From Akkermansia muciniphila (lineage in GTDB: Bacteria > Verrucomicrobiota > Verrucomicrobiia > Verrucomicrobiales > Akkermansiaceae): a stretch of DNA of 64,000 bases. Below, piece after piece: positions 25,193 through 34,770 of the stretch (position 1 is the first letter of the stretch; each line of letters begins with the position of its first letter). Below the pieces are notes generated by a model. That model was given only the letters and a program-made list of their open reading frames with translations. It did no database searches and had not been told where the DNA came from. The translations under genes were made by a program, and so were the position numbers. Location: assembly GCF_030848305.1 (NCBI RefSeq), contig NZ_CP114598.1:1798001-1862000 (forward strand), in the 5' to 3' direction.

Positions 25193-26800
25193 TTAATAGA
25201 GTTTTGATTGGATTTCTGCTTGCACTCCACGCCAGCCTTCTTCGGCTGCGGCGATGGTTTCCTTATAAAGGTTCAGGCCGGTGTTATATTCCTGAACAAG
25301 TGCTTCCTGCACTTCGAGAGGAAGAACAGGGACTTCCAACTCGCTCATGTCCTTGAAATTGATATTCACGACACCGGTTCCACGCTGTAGACTTTTCAGC
25401 ATCTTCGTTCCTACGGGAGATTCAAGGAAAAGTTTTAAATAGGTGCCGTTCAGCACATCTTTCGGACGAATTACGTTGATGTTTGCAGATGGTATGCAGA
25501 TAGAAGACTGTTCTTCAAATACTGCGATTTTAACGGTAGTGCCTCTGGCTGTCACCAAAACATCTCCGGTCTGCAAAATATATCGGGAGACTTTTCGCTC
25601 TTCATCAACGATGTAGTCAAGGCCAGAATAGTCAATGCCTGTATCGTTAATGTTTGAAATGTTGATGACTCCGATATTTCCTCCTTCGGTCTTGGTATTC
25701 AAAGCTTTACCTCTGAAAACGGTGGCCACATCTTTAAGATGGAGCTTTTTCACAGGAGAAGCGGAAAAGGCTTTGATGGCATCCTCTTCCTCGAAAAACG
25801 CCATATCGATGTTCCAGCCACTGAGCTCAGCAAACTCATCACTAAAGAGAAGCTGTTCGTTTGCTACAACGAGTTTCTGACAGGAAGAAGTTCTCCTGAT
25901 AGGCTTGTCTGGCTCATATTGTTTCAAAACCACATCGTCAGTCGTGCCAGGTGAGAAAACGAAGAGGTACGTTCTTATTGCGGTATATGGTGTGAACAGT
26001 CCGGCAGGTAAGGAGCTGATTTCCTTGATTTTATAGTTGCTTTCGATATAACTTCTAAGTGATGCAGTGCTTCCACTACCAAAGGTGATCTTGGCCGGTA
26101 AGACGATTACAAGCTCGCCATCCATATTTATATGGTAGAGCAGGTTTTGAACCGCAATCAGGTCGGGTTCACGGCTGATGAAATCTTCATCGTTTACCAG
26201 CATGCGTCCACCGAAAACCGGAATAGCAACAATAAGGTCAAAACGTTCGGAAGTGAAACCGTAACTGTATATGTCAGCCATCTGAACCTTTACGTTGCTG
26301 AATACTGCGTAAACTGAAGATAGCAACTCGTATTTCAATTCCTGCTTGCAGGTCAAGGTGAACTTGATAGCCGGATGGCTCTCGATGATATCCAGAAGAC
26401 CGGGTCCGTACTTCTCACATTCAGGAATGAGAACGCTTTCAATCTTGTCTGTGATATATTCTGCAAATTTCTCCACCAGTACTTCCGGTGCTGCAAGCTC
26501 ACGACCTTCGCTGGATGCATTTAAATAGGAAAGAATAGCGTACCCATCAATGAAAGATAGAATGTTGTACAGTTTGTAAAACATGTCGGCGTCTCCGGGG
26601 AAACGAGGCATTGAAGAAGTTACTTCCTGCATTGTGCGATACACTGTGTCGGTATCTGTCTCAGAAATTGTCAGAACTTTCTTGGTTCTTGTAACTCTGC
26701 ACAGGGTATCGAGTAGGGCTTGTTGGCCGCTGAATCCGTAACTTCTTAAAATATCAATGGCGTTAAAAATGTCTTTATTATACGATATACGATTGCTCAT
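25193..26800 (-). CDS. Degenerate N6-methylase fused to HsdS-type recognition domain
   Basis: The first gene of the island operon, 535 residues from the ATG at 26800 (AAAGG upstream); an extension to 26857 would run into the upstream palindrome. Residues about 1-330 resemble an HsdM-type methylase core, but the NPPY/F site reads IPVFG (193-197) and no clear glycine-rich SAM motif is present, so methylation is probably lost. Residues about 350-520 look like a single HsdS recognition domain: KDVATVFRGKAL, GVINISNINDTGIDYSGLDY, LQTGDVLVTARGTT, and ELEVPVLPLEVQEALV. It may be a specificity or scaffold subunit partnered with the fusion HsdM. Function is inferred. Confidence 0.75.
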   Translation of the reverse strand: MSNRISYNKDIFNAIDILRSYGFSGQQALLDTLCRVTRTKKVLTISETDTDTVYRTMQEVTSSMPRFPGDADMFYKLYNILSFIDGYAILSYLNASSEGRELAAPEVLVEKFAEYITDKIESVLIPECEKYGPGLLDIIESHPAIKFTLTCKQELKYELLSSVYAVFSNVKVQMADIYSYGFTSERFDLIVAIPVFGGRMLVNDEDFISREPDLIAVQNLLYHINMDGELVIVLPAKITFGSGSTASLRSYIESNYKIKEISSLPAGLFTPYTAIRTYLFVFSPGTTDDVVLKQYEPDKPIRRTSSCQKLVVANEQLLFSDEFAELSGWNIDMAFFEEEDAIKAFSASPVKKLHLKDVATVFRGKALNTKTEGGNIGVINISNINDTGIDYSGLDYIVDEERKVSRYILQTGDVLVTARGTTVKIAVFEEQSSICIPSANINVIRPKDVLNGTYLKLFLESPVGTKMLKSLQRGTGVVNINFKDMSELEVPVLPLEVQEALVQEYNTGLNLYKETIAAAEEGWRGVQAEIQSKLY

Positions 26801-26834
26801 ACGGATACCTTTTTTAGGTCGTGGGAGTAAATTG

Positions 26835-26874
26835 CTACATATAATTTGGTATGTCAATACTAAATTATATGTAG
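26835..26874. promoter_or_regulatory. 40-bp near-perfect palindrome upstream of the RM operon
   Basis: Arms of 18 bp with one mismatched pair (CTACATATAATTT and its complement at the ends) surround GTCA. On the minus strand the centre contains TTGACA, so the palindrome may combine a -35 box with an operator. It lies 35 bp before the first RM gene. It could also act as a terminator or transcription insulator. Confidence 0.6.
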
Positions 26875-27031
26875 ATGTGTTTTTATCAGTGTTGATGCAT
26901 TTAGGTACACGACATCGTTATTCCGTCACGCTTTGCTATAACACGTTTTCGTTGAGGGAACTGACTGAGAGAGAAAAGAAGTGTGAGGGAAGGCAGACAA
27001 GCACTCTTCCCCTGACCGGTCTGGTTCCGGA

Positions 27032-27060
27032 GGCCCCCGGCGGCATATCCGCCAGGGGCC
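27032..27060 (-). terminator. Hairpin downstream of alpha-2-macroglobulin gene
   Basis: GC-rich stem (GGCCCC/GGGGCC and GGCGG/CCGCC with one mismatch) without a T-run. It is a possible terminator of weak type. Confidence 0.35.
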
Positions 27061-27091
27061 ATCGTGGAATGACGGATATTTCCAGAAGGTC

Positions 27092-30000
27092 TTATGGCAT
27101 GGAAATGCCGATTTTGTGTTCCCGGCTGTTGCCGCGGAGTTCCGGGGCGTACATGGCCTCAATGACGGCCGGAAGGGCGCTGAAGCGTCCCGGACGTTCC
27201 GCGCGCAGGCGGTGGCTGATCTGGTATTGGCCCATGGGCAGGGAGGAAAGGAAGAGGCGTATTTCTTCATCCCCTATTTCCCTGTAGCCGAAGACGGTTC
27301 CCAGCCGGGCGTAGCCGCTGGCGGTTTCCCGGGATTCGCAGCCTGCGGGCTTGGGGGCCCGGAGCATGAGGTATTCCACGTCGTTCTTCGTTTTCACGGT
27401 CATCACCACTTCAATGGTGTCGCCGCTGGCAATGACGTCTCCGTCTTTCAACAGCGTGCGCCGTGTCAGGTCTCTGCCCTGGGAGACGAGCTCCCCTGCA
27501 TCCGTCTGGGTGTCCTTCACGGAACCGTCTTTCACCGTTTCCTTCCGGATGCGGTAGTAGGAGCGTTCCACGGTGACGGCATTCCCCGCGGCGGGAATGG
27601 GATCTTCCTGGGAGAAGTAGCTGAGGGTGGAATGGGCATAAATGTTCCCTCTGCCCTTTTTCCTGCGGATGGTGATGACATGGCTGCCGTCCGTCAGGTC
27701 TTTTCCACTCATGCGGAAGGCGTTGTCAAAGGTGAACAGGGTTTCTTTCGTGCTGGAAACCGTTTTAACCGGAACGCCGTCGTACAGGATTTCCGCTTCC
27801 ATGTCCTCCATGCCTTCCCTGGTCTGGAGAAGGTAGGCAGACAAGGCTTCCAGACAATCCGCCGTATCTTTGGTGGAGTCCCAGTAGGAACCGTTGGCGC
27901 GGTTGTCGAGCAGCCATTTTGCCAGGCGCGCCGTGACGGGATTGCCGGGGTCGCTCTTGGCCATCAGTTTCAGGTAGGCCGCCTGCGTGGCCGCGCCGCT
28001 GCCGTACCACCGCCACCAGTAGCCTTCATTGGGAAGGCGCAGCCAGGCGGTTTGCAGGGAGTCGTCCTGCTGGAGGAACTGGGAGATGATGGGCATTACC
28101 TTCTTGAAGTCGTCCATGCGGTGGGCGTCCAGCAGGATTTCCGCCAGTTGAATCTGGCTGATGACGGGAAGTTCCAGCCTGTCGCGGAACAGGTAGCGTT
28201 CCATGGGCAGGTTTTTAACGCCGCATTCCGCCAGGACGGAGTAGATCAGGGTATCCGTCGCGGAGGCCGTCAGGCGGTAATCCCCCAGCTTGCGGATGGC
28301 TTCCTTCTTTTCAGGGCCGTCCGGCAGTTGTTCCAGTTTCCGGTATTCGTCTCCTTTTTCAAGAAGAGCTGTCTGGCGTTCCTGATAGTTTCTCAGCCAG
28401 CGGACGGCTTTGGAAAGCATCCCCTCCGGGACATTGACCGTGTTTGAAGCAATCTTCAGGCCGTGCGCCACATGGGCCGTCATGACGGGGTCTCCCTCGC
28501 TGGCTCCTCCGAACCATCCCCAGGAACCGTTGGAGAGCTGTTTCTCCCGGAGGGAGGAGATTCCCCTGGCGGCCATCTTCTTCAGCGCGGCTTCATCATA
28601 AACGGGGTTGCGTTCCAGCTTCTTCATGACGCTGTCATGGAAGGCCTTGTCCCTGATGTCCCGGGGATTCAGATTGCGATGGCTTGTCAGCGCTGCTCCG
28701 GGATTCAGGCCGAGCTGCTTGAGCGTGTCCATGACGACGAGAGCGGGCAGGAAACGGTTGAGCGTCTGTTCCACGCAGCCGTAGGGGTATTCCGCCAGAT
28801 AAGGCAGCGCTTCCACCATGCTGAGGGCGATGCTGGGGGAGACCTTGACGACCAGTTCGCTTTCCTCCCTGCGCCGCTGCTGCGGCAGGGAAATGGAGAG
28901 CGTCTTTTCCTGTTCTCCGGAGAGCACTGCGGCGCTTTCCGCATGGAGCTGCTTCATGCCGTGCACCAGTACGGGAAAGTTCATCTGCATGGCGTCTCCG
29001 GTAGAGCCTGCCGCCGCTTCCATGGCGACGGCGGCGGTTCCCTCCCTGACGGCGGAGGTCCACCAGTTGACGACCGTCTGCCCCTGGGCGGGAACGTCCA
29101 CTTCCCGCGCGGCTGAATTGTCTGAATCTGCGGAAAGCCCCTTCACGGCCGGAGCGTCAGCCGGGAGAAGTTCCAGACAGCTGTTTTTCAGGGAAATGGA
29201 AACGCGGGCGCGGATGTTTTTGTCCGTCCGGTTGCGGATCAGGGCGCTGAGCATCACGACATCTTTTTCCACAAAGAAGCGTGGGGCTTGCATGCTGACC
29301 ATGAAGTCCTTTGTGGTCAGGAATTCCGCGGAAGCCTGCCCCACCTGCAATCCGGGGGTGATGACCCAGGCTGAGGCTTTCCAGGTAGTCAGATTGTCCG
29401 GCATTTCCACAGGGACGGCAACGTTTCCTTCTTCATCCGTTTTGAGCGTGCCGCACCACTTGATGCAGTCCGCAAAATGGGTGCGCAGTTGAATATGCGG
29501 GGAACCGTTTTCCTGTACGTCCGCATTTCCCTGTTCGGCTGCATGGGAATCACTTTTTGCGCCTTTCTTGTCCGCGGCCATAGCCATGACAGGAGCGGCG
29601 GCGGGGGCTACCGCTCCTGTAGCCAATACGCGGCCTGCGGCGGCATCAACGCCGGAATCGAGTTCTGCTTCCGCAAAGCCGTTGACGGTTCCTTTGGCCT
29701 TTCTCTCCATAGGGCCGTAATTTCTGTAGAGCAGGGATTGGAAATAGGGCTGGTCCGGACCTCGGTCCTGCTGCGTTCCGGAAGCCGTCATTTTTTTCAG
29801 GCTGAGGAAGCCGGTTTCGTTCAGGCTGCCCCATACGGTTTTGGCGATTTCCGTAATATTGGGGCGTGCGATGTATTCCAGAGCCTTGTCATAAATGGCC
29901 AGGGTGACGACGCCGTTTCTGACGGGGGTGCCGTCCGGCCCCTTGACCTGAATGCTGACGTTGCCTTGTTCACCGGGCCGGTATTGGGATTTGCCCGGCG

Positions 30001-33000
30001 TGACGGCAGGTTCCAGAATCTGCCCGGCGGGCGGAATCAGCAGTTCGGCGGAAGCCGTATGAAGTTCTCCGTTTCTGACAGTAAAGGCGTTGACGCCCAT
30101 ATTGGGCATGTCTTCCCGGGTCAGGCGGCATTCCACAAGGGCTGTCTGCCGGTCCAGGGGAACCAGGCTGCGGGATTCGTTTTTCCAGGAGTTTCGCAGG
30201 AAGATCCAGACGCGGGCGTCCGGATAATCAGAGGTGACGAGCAGCCTGGCCGTATCTCCCGGAGCGTATTCCTTTTTGTCCGGAGTGATGGAAAGGGGAT
30301 TGATTTTAAAAGGATTCTGTTTGCCCTTGCCGTAGGAAAGGAACTGGAAGGTCTCTTCTACCCTGTTGCCGTGCCCGTCCTCCAGGGTTGTGGAAAGGGC
30401 ATACAGGCCGGATTCCCCGGTCTGGAAGGACAGGGAGGCTTCCCCATCTTTTCCGGTGGCGATGTTCCAGGTTTCCAGAGTTTCCCGTTTGCCGTCCGCA
30501 CGGATATGCCGCAGGACGCAGGTTCCTCTGGCATGGGCAATTTTGGCGCCATCCGCCGTGGCCGCGGTAATGGATGCCTGAACCGGCGTTCCGGCGGGGG
30601 CATAGCCGCGATTCAGGGTGGTGAAGATATTGAACGGACGGAACGTGGCAATGACCTGTCCGGAAGCGGCAACTTCCCGCAGGGAGGCGTCCGTCACGCT
30701 GACGGAAACGCGGTAGGTGATGTTGCTGGAGGGGAAATCCCGGGCATCCTGCGCCGTGGATAATTCTACGGATGTTTTTCCGTCTTTGTTCAGCGGAACC
30801 GTCTTTTCCAGGACGGTCAGAGGCGCATCCGGGAAAAAGGGAATGCTGTACGGGCTGAAATACCTGTCGTACAGCCAGCTCCATTTCCAGTAAGGCGTCC
30901 AGACATCCGCTCCCAGCGTCCGGGTAATCGTGATGGTTGCCTTTCCCCCGCTTACGGGGCCGCCCGCGTAATAATCCGCCTGAATGGCGACGGGAATGGG
31001 CTGACCCAGCCGGACTGGTTTGGCGGGAGCGTCCATTCTGACGGAAAATTCCGGCTTTTTATACTCTTCCATCCGGAAAAGGGGGGCATACAGCCGGAAA
31101 TCCGGGTCTGCGGAGTCATGCAGTTTCAGCTTGGCTCCGTACTGGCCCAGCGGAGCTTCCGCGGGAATAAGCAGTTCCAGTTCAAAGCTGCCTGTGGAAT
31201 CCGTCGTAACGGTTTTTGGCGGGAAAATGCTTTCATCCCCTGTTGGGGAGGCAATGGTCAGCGTCAGTTTTTTCCCTGCGCAGTCTTTTGTTCCGGGATT
31301 CGCGATGTCCGGGCGGAAGAGGACGCCTTTGAAACGGGCCGTCTGTCCGGGGCGGTACACGGGCTGGCTTTCCAGGAAAAAGCAGGAATAGGAGTCGGAG
31401 GCCTTGTTGGCCGTATCCATGAGGTAATTGCCGGATTCCCAGCCGTAGTCAGATATTCCCGCCAGCACATAACTTTCCCCCTTGGAAGCGATGCCCAGGA
31501 ACATGTTGTAAGAAGAGGCGCTGGAATCGCGGGGAGGTATTGTTTCCACCATGGTTCCGTCCTTGTCCGTGATCCCCTTTACCTGGCGTTTTTGGAGCGT
31601 TTTATCCTGCCGGTAGCGGAGGAACCGCAGGCTGCCTCCTTCCACGGGCATTCCCGTTCCGGCGTCCGCCAGGAACCAGAGATTGCCTTCCGGAACGGAA
31701 CGGCGTACCAGCACCATGTCCGACAGAGTGAGAAAGCGATGGAACCGGTAGCCATTTTCCAGGGTGACGGTAAGCAGATACCAGCCGGGCTTGCGGGTGG
31801 GAACGGGAATATGGGCGATATGGTTCAGGTGCCGGTCCCCGGGAGTCAGGGCTATTTCCTCCCCCTTGATTTCCTCCCCCAGATAGCGGGCACAGGATGA
31901 GTCATGCAGCAGGTTGGAGAGCAGGTTTCCCAGATTGGAATACCCGTTTCTGTAAGCTTTTTCCAGCGTTTTGGAGGTCTGGATCTTGTCCATGCGCTCC
32001 TCCTGCCACCGCTTCATATCTACGGGGCGGACCGCTACGCAAGCCCGGGAGGCGTTGCGGTAGGAGAAGGAGACGGTCACCGGTTCTCCTGCCAGCAGCG
32101 TTCTTTTATCCGTATCAAATGTCCCGTTGGGTTCCGTGATGGAGGCGATGCGTTTCTTCAGGTTGCCCGCCACGTTCAGAAATTCCTTCCTGTCTTTCTT
32201 GTCCCAGGACTGCGCGTTCCAGTTCTGAAGGGCTTTTCCTAATAACTGCGCGGCGGCGGGCCTCTGGTTGCGGGCCAGGAACTCGTCCGCTGCCAGATGG
32301 GCGGCGTTGACGTAATCATCCGGCTCCGGAGTTATCCGGACGGCGGAAGCAATCCGGATGAAATCATAATCCGGGGGAAGGGTGGCGAGCAGGAATTTAC
32401 CGTTGCCCGTCCGGTCGGTTTTAACGACGGTCTGGTTCGTTTTTAATTCAGCCGGGTTGACGCCCGCCACCATTCCCGCGTTGCCGGGACCGTACACGAA
32501 TTCCTGATCCGGCGCCGTATTGGCATAAGAGAACAATCGGCGGCACCAGGATGCGGTGAAATAATTGACCTGGTTGGCTAGTTCCGGATTCGCCTGAATG
32601 GCGGCGTCCAGCAGCCAGCGCATGCGTTCTCCGTCGTTTTTAGCCGTCTCCCAGGAGGAAGAGGCATGATAAAAGACGACTTCCGGCTTCCCCGTTTTGG
32701 CATTGACCTCGACGGGCACGGTGGCGACGTTCCGGAACGGGGAGGCTTCCTCCCTGGCGACGTACCCCGGCAGTTCCTCCAGGCTGGTGAGGTTTCCCAG
32801 GGCGGCGTAAGCTTGGAAGGGGGAAGGGGAACTGTAGCGGCTGCCTTTCACCAGCAACGCCTGCGCCGTGATGAAGCGCAGTTGCCCCAGAAGTTTCATG
32901 TTGTTGTCCTTTTCCGCCAGCCGCATGGCCTTGACAAGGCACCGCAGGGCTTCCACTCGGTCCCTTGCTTCTCCGGAATATTCCCCATCCCATGGTCCGG

Positions 33001-33442
33001 CGCCGCGGATATAGGCGCCGTCCACCAGTTTGAACGTATGGCAGGCGTTCTGGTACAGGAGCGCGGCGTCCATCAGGAAATGGGGGTTGCTTCCGTGACG
33101 CTTCATCTGTTCCTGCAAAATGGAATTCAGATTGATGGAATCATCCAGGACATTGAGACGGGTAAGAGCCTGGCAGTAAAGAAGCAGATCTGTCCCGCTG
33201 TATTGGTCGTCATATTCATGGAGTTGTTTCAGGGCCTGTTCCGCCGCTTTTTTGAACAGCCTTTTACCCAGAAGCTTTTCAATGTTTTCAACAGCTTGCT
33301 TCCTTTGCTGCGGGGAAACAGGGGAACTTTTAACTTCCGCAGGGGCATGTTGTTGCGGAGGGGTGGAGGCGTCCGCCGGAGACGGCATTCCTGAGGCCAG
33401 CAATCCTGCCGCCAGAAAAAGAGCGGAAAAGAATCTGTTCAT
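27092..33442 (-). CDS. Bacterial alpha-2-macroglobulin family protein
   Basis: A very large (2116-residue) exported protein thought to trap proteases or protect the envelope. A signal peptide covers about residues 1-25 (ending PSPADA), with no lipobox, so it is secreted or periplasmic rather than a lipoprotein. Repeated beta-sandwich MG domains fill the first about 1300 residues. A Gly/Ala/Lys-rich stretch near 1270-1300 precedes the complement-like thioester domain. That domain carries GCVEQ with C1556 and Q1559, a CxEQ thioester motif as in E. coli YfhM. A helical toroid follows, then a C-terminal beta domain. The usual partner gene pbpC is not adjacent. It is host-like in composition. Confidence 0.88.
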   Translation of the reverse strand: MNRFFSALFLAAGLLASGMPSPADASTPPQQHAPAEVKSSPVSPQQRKQAVENIEKLLGKRLFKKAAEQALKQLHEYDDQYSGTDLLLYCQALTRLNVLDDSINLNSILQEQMKRHGSNPHFLMDAALLYQNACHTFKLVDGAYIRGAGPWDGEYSGEARDRVEALRCLVKAMRLAEKDNNMKLLGQLRFITAQALLVKGSRYSSPSPFQAYAALGNLTSLEELPGYVAREEASPFRNVATVPVEVNAKTGKPEVVFYHASSSWETAKNDGERMRWLLDAAIQANPELANQVNYFTASWCRRLFSYANTAPDQEFVYGPGNAGMVAGVNPAELKTNQTVVKTDRTGNGKFLLATLPPDYDFIRIASAVRITPEPDDYVNAAHLAADEFLARNQRPAAAQLLGKALQNWNAQSWDKKDRKEFLNVAGNLKKRIASITEPNGTFDTDKRTLLAGEPVTVSFSYRNASRACVAVRPVDMKRWQEERMDKIQTSKTLEKAYRNGYSNLGNLLSNLLHDSSCARYLGEEIKGEEIALTPGDRHLNHIAHIPVPTRKPGWYLLTVTLENGYRFHRFLTLSDMVLVRRSVPEGNLWFLADAGTGMPVEGGSLRFLRYRQDKTLQKRQVKGITDKDGTMVETIPPRDSSASSYNMFLGIASKGESYVLAGISDYGWESGNYLMDTANKASDSYSCFFLESQPVYRPGQTARFKGVLFRPDIANPGTKDCAGKKLTLTIASPTGDESIFPPKTVTTDSTGSFELELLIPAEAPLGQYGAKLKLHDSADPDFRLYAPLFRMEEYKKPEFSVRMDAPAKPVRLGQPIPVAIQADYYAGGPVSGGKATITITRTLGADVWTPYWKWSWLYDRYFSPYSIPFFPDAPLTVLEKTVPLNKDGKTSVELSTAQDARDFPSSNITYRVSVSVTDASLREVAASGQVIATFRPFNIFTTLNRGYAPAGTPVQASITAATADGAKIAHARGTCVLRHIRADGKRETLETWNIATGKDGEASLSFQTGESGLYALSTTLEDGHGNRVEETFQFLSYGKGKQNPFKINPLSITPDKKEYAPGDTARLLVTSDYPDARVWIFLRNSWKNESRSLVPLDRQTALVECRLTREDMPNMGVNAFTVRNGELHTASAELLIPPAGQILEPAVTPGKSQYRPGEQGNVSIQVKGPDGTPVRNGVVTLAIYDKALEYIARPNITEIAKTVWGSLNETGFLSLKKMTASGTQQDRGPDQPYFQSLLYRNYGPMERKAKGTVNGFAEAELDSGVDAAAGRVLATGAVAPAAAPVMAMAADKKGAKSDSHAAEQGNADVQENGSPHIQLRTHFADCIKWCGTLKTDEEGNVAVPVEMPDNLTTWKASAWVITPGLQVGQASAEFLTTKDFMVSMQAPRFFVEKDVVMLSALIRNRTDKNIRARVSISLKNSCLELLPADAPAVKGLSADSDNSAAREVDVPAQGQTVVNWWTSAVREGTAAVAMEAAAGSTGDAMQMNFPVLVHGMKQLHAESAAVLSGEQEKTLSISLPQQRRREESELVVKVSPSIALSMVEALPYLAEYPYGCVEQTLNRFLPALVVMDTLKQLGLNPGAALTSHRNLNPRDIRDKAFHDSVMKKLERNPVYDEAALKKMAARGISSLREKQLSNGSWGWFGGASEGDPVMTAHVAHGLKIASNTVNVPEGMLSKAVRWLRNYQERQTALLEKGDEYRKLEQLPDGPEKKEAIRKLGDYRLTASATDTLIYSVLAECGVKNLPMERYLFRDRLELPVISQIQLAEILLDAHRMDDFKKVMPIISQFLQQDDSLQTAWLRLPNEGYWWRWYGSGAATQAAYLKLMAKSDPGNPVTARLAKWLLDNRANGSYWDSTKDTADCLEALSAYLLQTREGMEDMEAEILYDGVPVKTVSSTKETLFTFDNAFRMSGKDLTDGSHVITIRRKKGRGNIYAHSTLSYFSQEDPIPAAGNAVTVERSYYRIRKETVKDGSVKDTQTDAGELVSQGRDLTRRTLLKDGDVIASGDTIEVVMTVKTKNDVEYLMLRAPKPAGCESRETASGYARLGTVFGYREIGDEEIRLFLSSLPMGQYQISHRLRAERPGRFSALPAVIEAMYAPELRGNSREHKIGISMP

Positions 33443-33582
33443 TCCGCCAGACTACTTCCAAGTAAAATCGTTGGCAAGTTGCAAGTAGGCTGCGGGAAAA
33501 GGGAGAGTGTCTTAATGCTGTTAACAACACCGGGAGCGCTGGAAGGCCGGGAACTTCATGAATGGACGTTTTACCCCTTTCG

Positions 33583-34770
33583 TCATGCGTGTTGCAGATT
33601 ACTGCAACCCAGTTTGTAGATGGCCTGGATGTCCCGGACATCCAGCTTTTCCAGGCTTCCGACGGAGCCGCGCACACTGATGGCCTGTTCCGCCATCAGG
33701 GGGAAATCCCCGGGAAGGATGTCCAGCTCCTCCATAGTCGTCGGAAGCCCTAATTCCCGGTAAAAACGTTCCAGACGGGAAATGCCTTCCCGGATGATGG
33801 CCTCCGGTTCCCGGAAAGAACCTTCCACACCCATCACATTCACGGCGAATTGCACGAATATTTCCTGGTGTTTGGGGGAAACATACTTCATCCACGCCGG
33901 GGTGACGACGGCCAGGCCTGCGCCGTGGTCCACATGGTACAGTGCGCTCAATTCGTGTTCCATGGCGTGGCAGCCCCAGTCCTGTTCGCGGCCTACGCCC
34001 AACAGGTTGTTGTGGGCGATGTTGCCGGAAAACGCAATCTCCGCCCAGGCGTTGTAATCATTCAGGTCCCCGTTCAGGATGCGGGCGTTTTTCATGATGG
34101 TGCGCAGGGTGGCTTCACAAAGGCTGTCGGAAAGGTCCGTATGCAGGGTTCTGGTGAAATAGCGCTCAAAAATGTGGCTCATCATGTCGCTGACGCCGTT
34201 GGCCATCTGGCGGCGCGGGAGCGTGAAGAACAATTCCGGATTGATAATGCTGAATACGGGGCGCAGTTTGGGGGATCCGTACCCCAGTTTTCTTCTGGTC
34301 TCTTCATTGGTGATGACCGTATTCGGGCTGCTCTCGCTGCCTGCGGCGGGAATGGTCAGCACGGTGGCGACGGGCAGAGGGTCGGACTGAGGCTGTTTTT
34401 TGGAAAGGTATAGTTCCCATACGTCCCCTTCGTAGGGCACGCCCAGTGCAATCGCTTTGGCAGAGTCAATCACGCTGCCTCCTCCCACGGCCAGCACGAG
34501 GCCCAGACCGTGTTCCCGGCAGAGGCGGATGCCCTCATACACCAGGGGGAGCGTGGGGTTCGCCTGAACGCCTCCCAATTCTTCATACTCCACGCCGGCG
34601 GCTTTCAGGGACGCCGTGACAGCATCGTAAAGACCGGAACGTTTGATGCTGCCGCTACCGTAATGGAGCAGGATTTTTTTGCCTAACGGCTTGAGAAGGG
34701 TTCCCGTTTCATGGTGGGTGCCTTTTCCGAAAATAAGAGTGGTTTTGTTATCGTAAACGAAGTTGAGCAT
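33583..34770 (-). CDS. Iron-containing alcohol dehydrogenase
   Basis: A cytosolic NAD(P)-dependent dehydrogenase of 395 residues reducing aldehydes to alcohols, closest in style to YqhD/BdhA-type enzymes. The cofactor-binding VLAVGGGSVIDSAKAIA motif and metal-binding segments GCHAMEHELSALYHVDHGAGLAV and the NGVSDMMSHIFERYF helix are present. The C-terminal part is normal. Substrate cannot be told; fermentation of short aldehydes or detoxification are both plausible. It stands alone, with no obvious operon partner. The N-terminus MLNFVYDNKTTLIFGKG is typical. Confidence 0.9.
   Translation of the reverse strand: MLNFVYDNKTTLIFGKGTHHETGTLLKPLGKKILLHYGSGSIKRSGLYDAVTASLKAAGVEYEELGGVQANPTLPLVYEGIRLCREHGLGLVLAVGGGSVIDSAKAIALGVPYEGDVWELYLSKKQPQSDPLPVATVLTIPAAGSESSPNTVITNEETRRKLGYGSPKLRPVFSIINPELFFTLPRRQMANGVSDMMSHIFERYFTRTLHTDLSDSLCEATLRTIMKNARILNGDLNDYNAWAEIAFSGNIAHNNLLGVGREQDWGCHAMEHELSALYHVDHGAGLAVVTPAWMKYVSPKHQEIFVQFAVNVMGVEGSFREPEAIIREGISRLERFYRELGLPTTMEELDILPGDFPLMAEQAISVRGSVGSLEKLDVRDIQAIYKLGCSNLQHA

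Larger units (their letters stand above)
14941..26880. mobile_element. Horizontally acquired type I restriction-modification island
   Basis: All genes are on the minus strand. Base composition is visibly more A/T-rich than both flanks, and strong Shine-Dalgarno sequences (GGAGG, AAGGAGGTG) precede most starts, unlike the surrounding genes. Translations look Clostridia-like. Contents in transcription order: degenerate methylase-TRD protein, hsdR, ADP-ribosylglycohydrolase-hsdM, hsdM, half hsdS, hsdS, tyrosine recombinase, silent TRD copy. Exact borders are not proven. I place them at the last island-like sequence near addB (about 14941) and just past the 40-bp palindrome (26874). I found no convincing flanking direct repeats. 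Confidence 0.7.

Noticed and set aside
27116-31900. Long plus-strand frames opposite the alpha-2-macroglobulin gene
   Set aside because: Low-complexity Gly/Arg-rich translations mirror the coding strand; no independent motifs.
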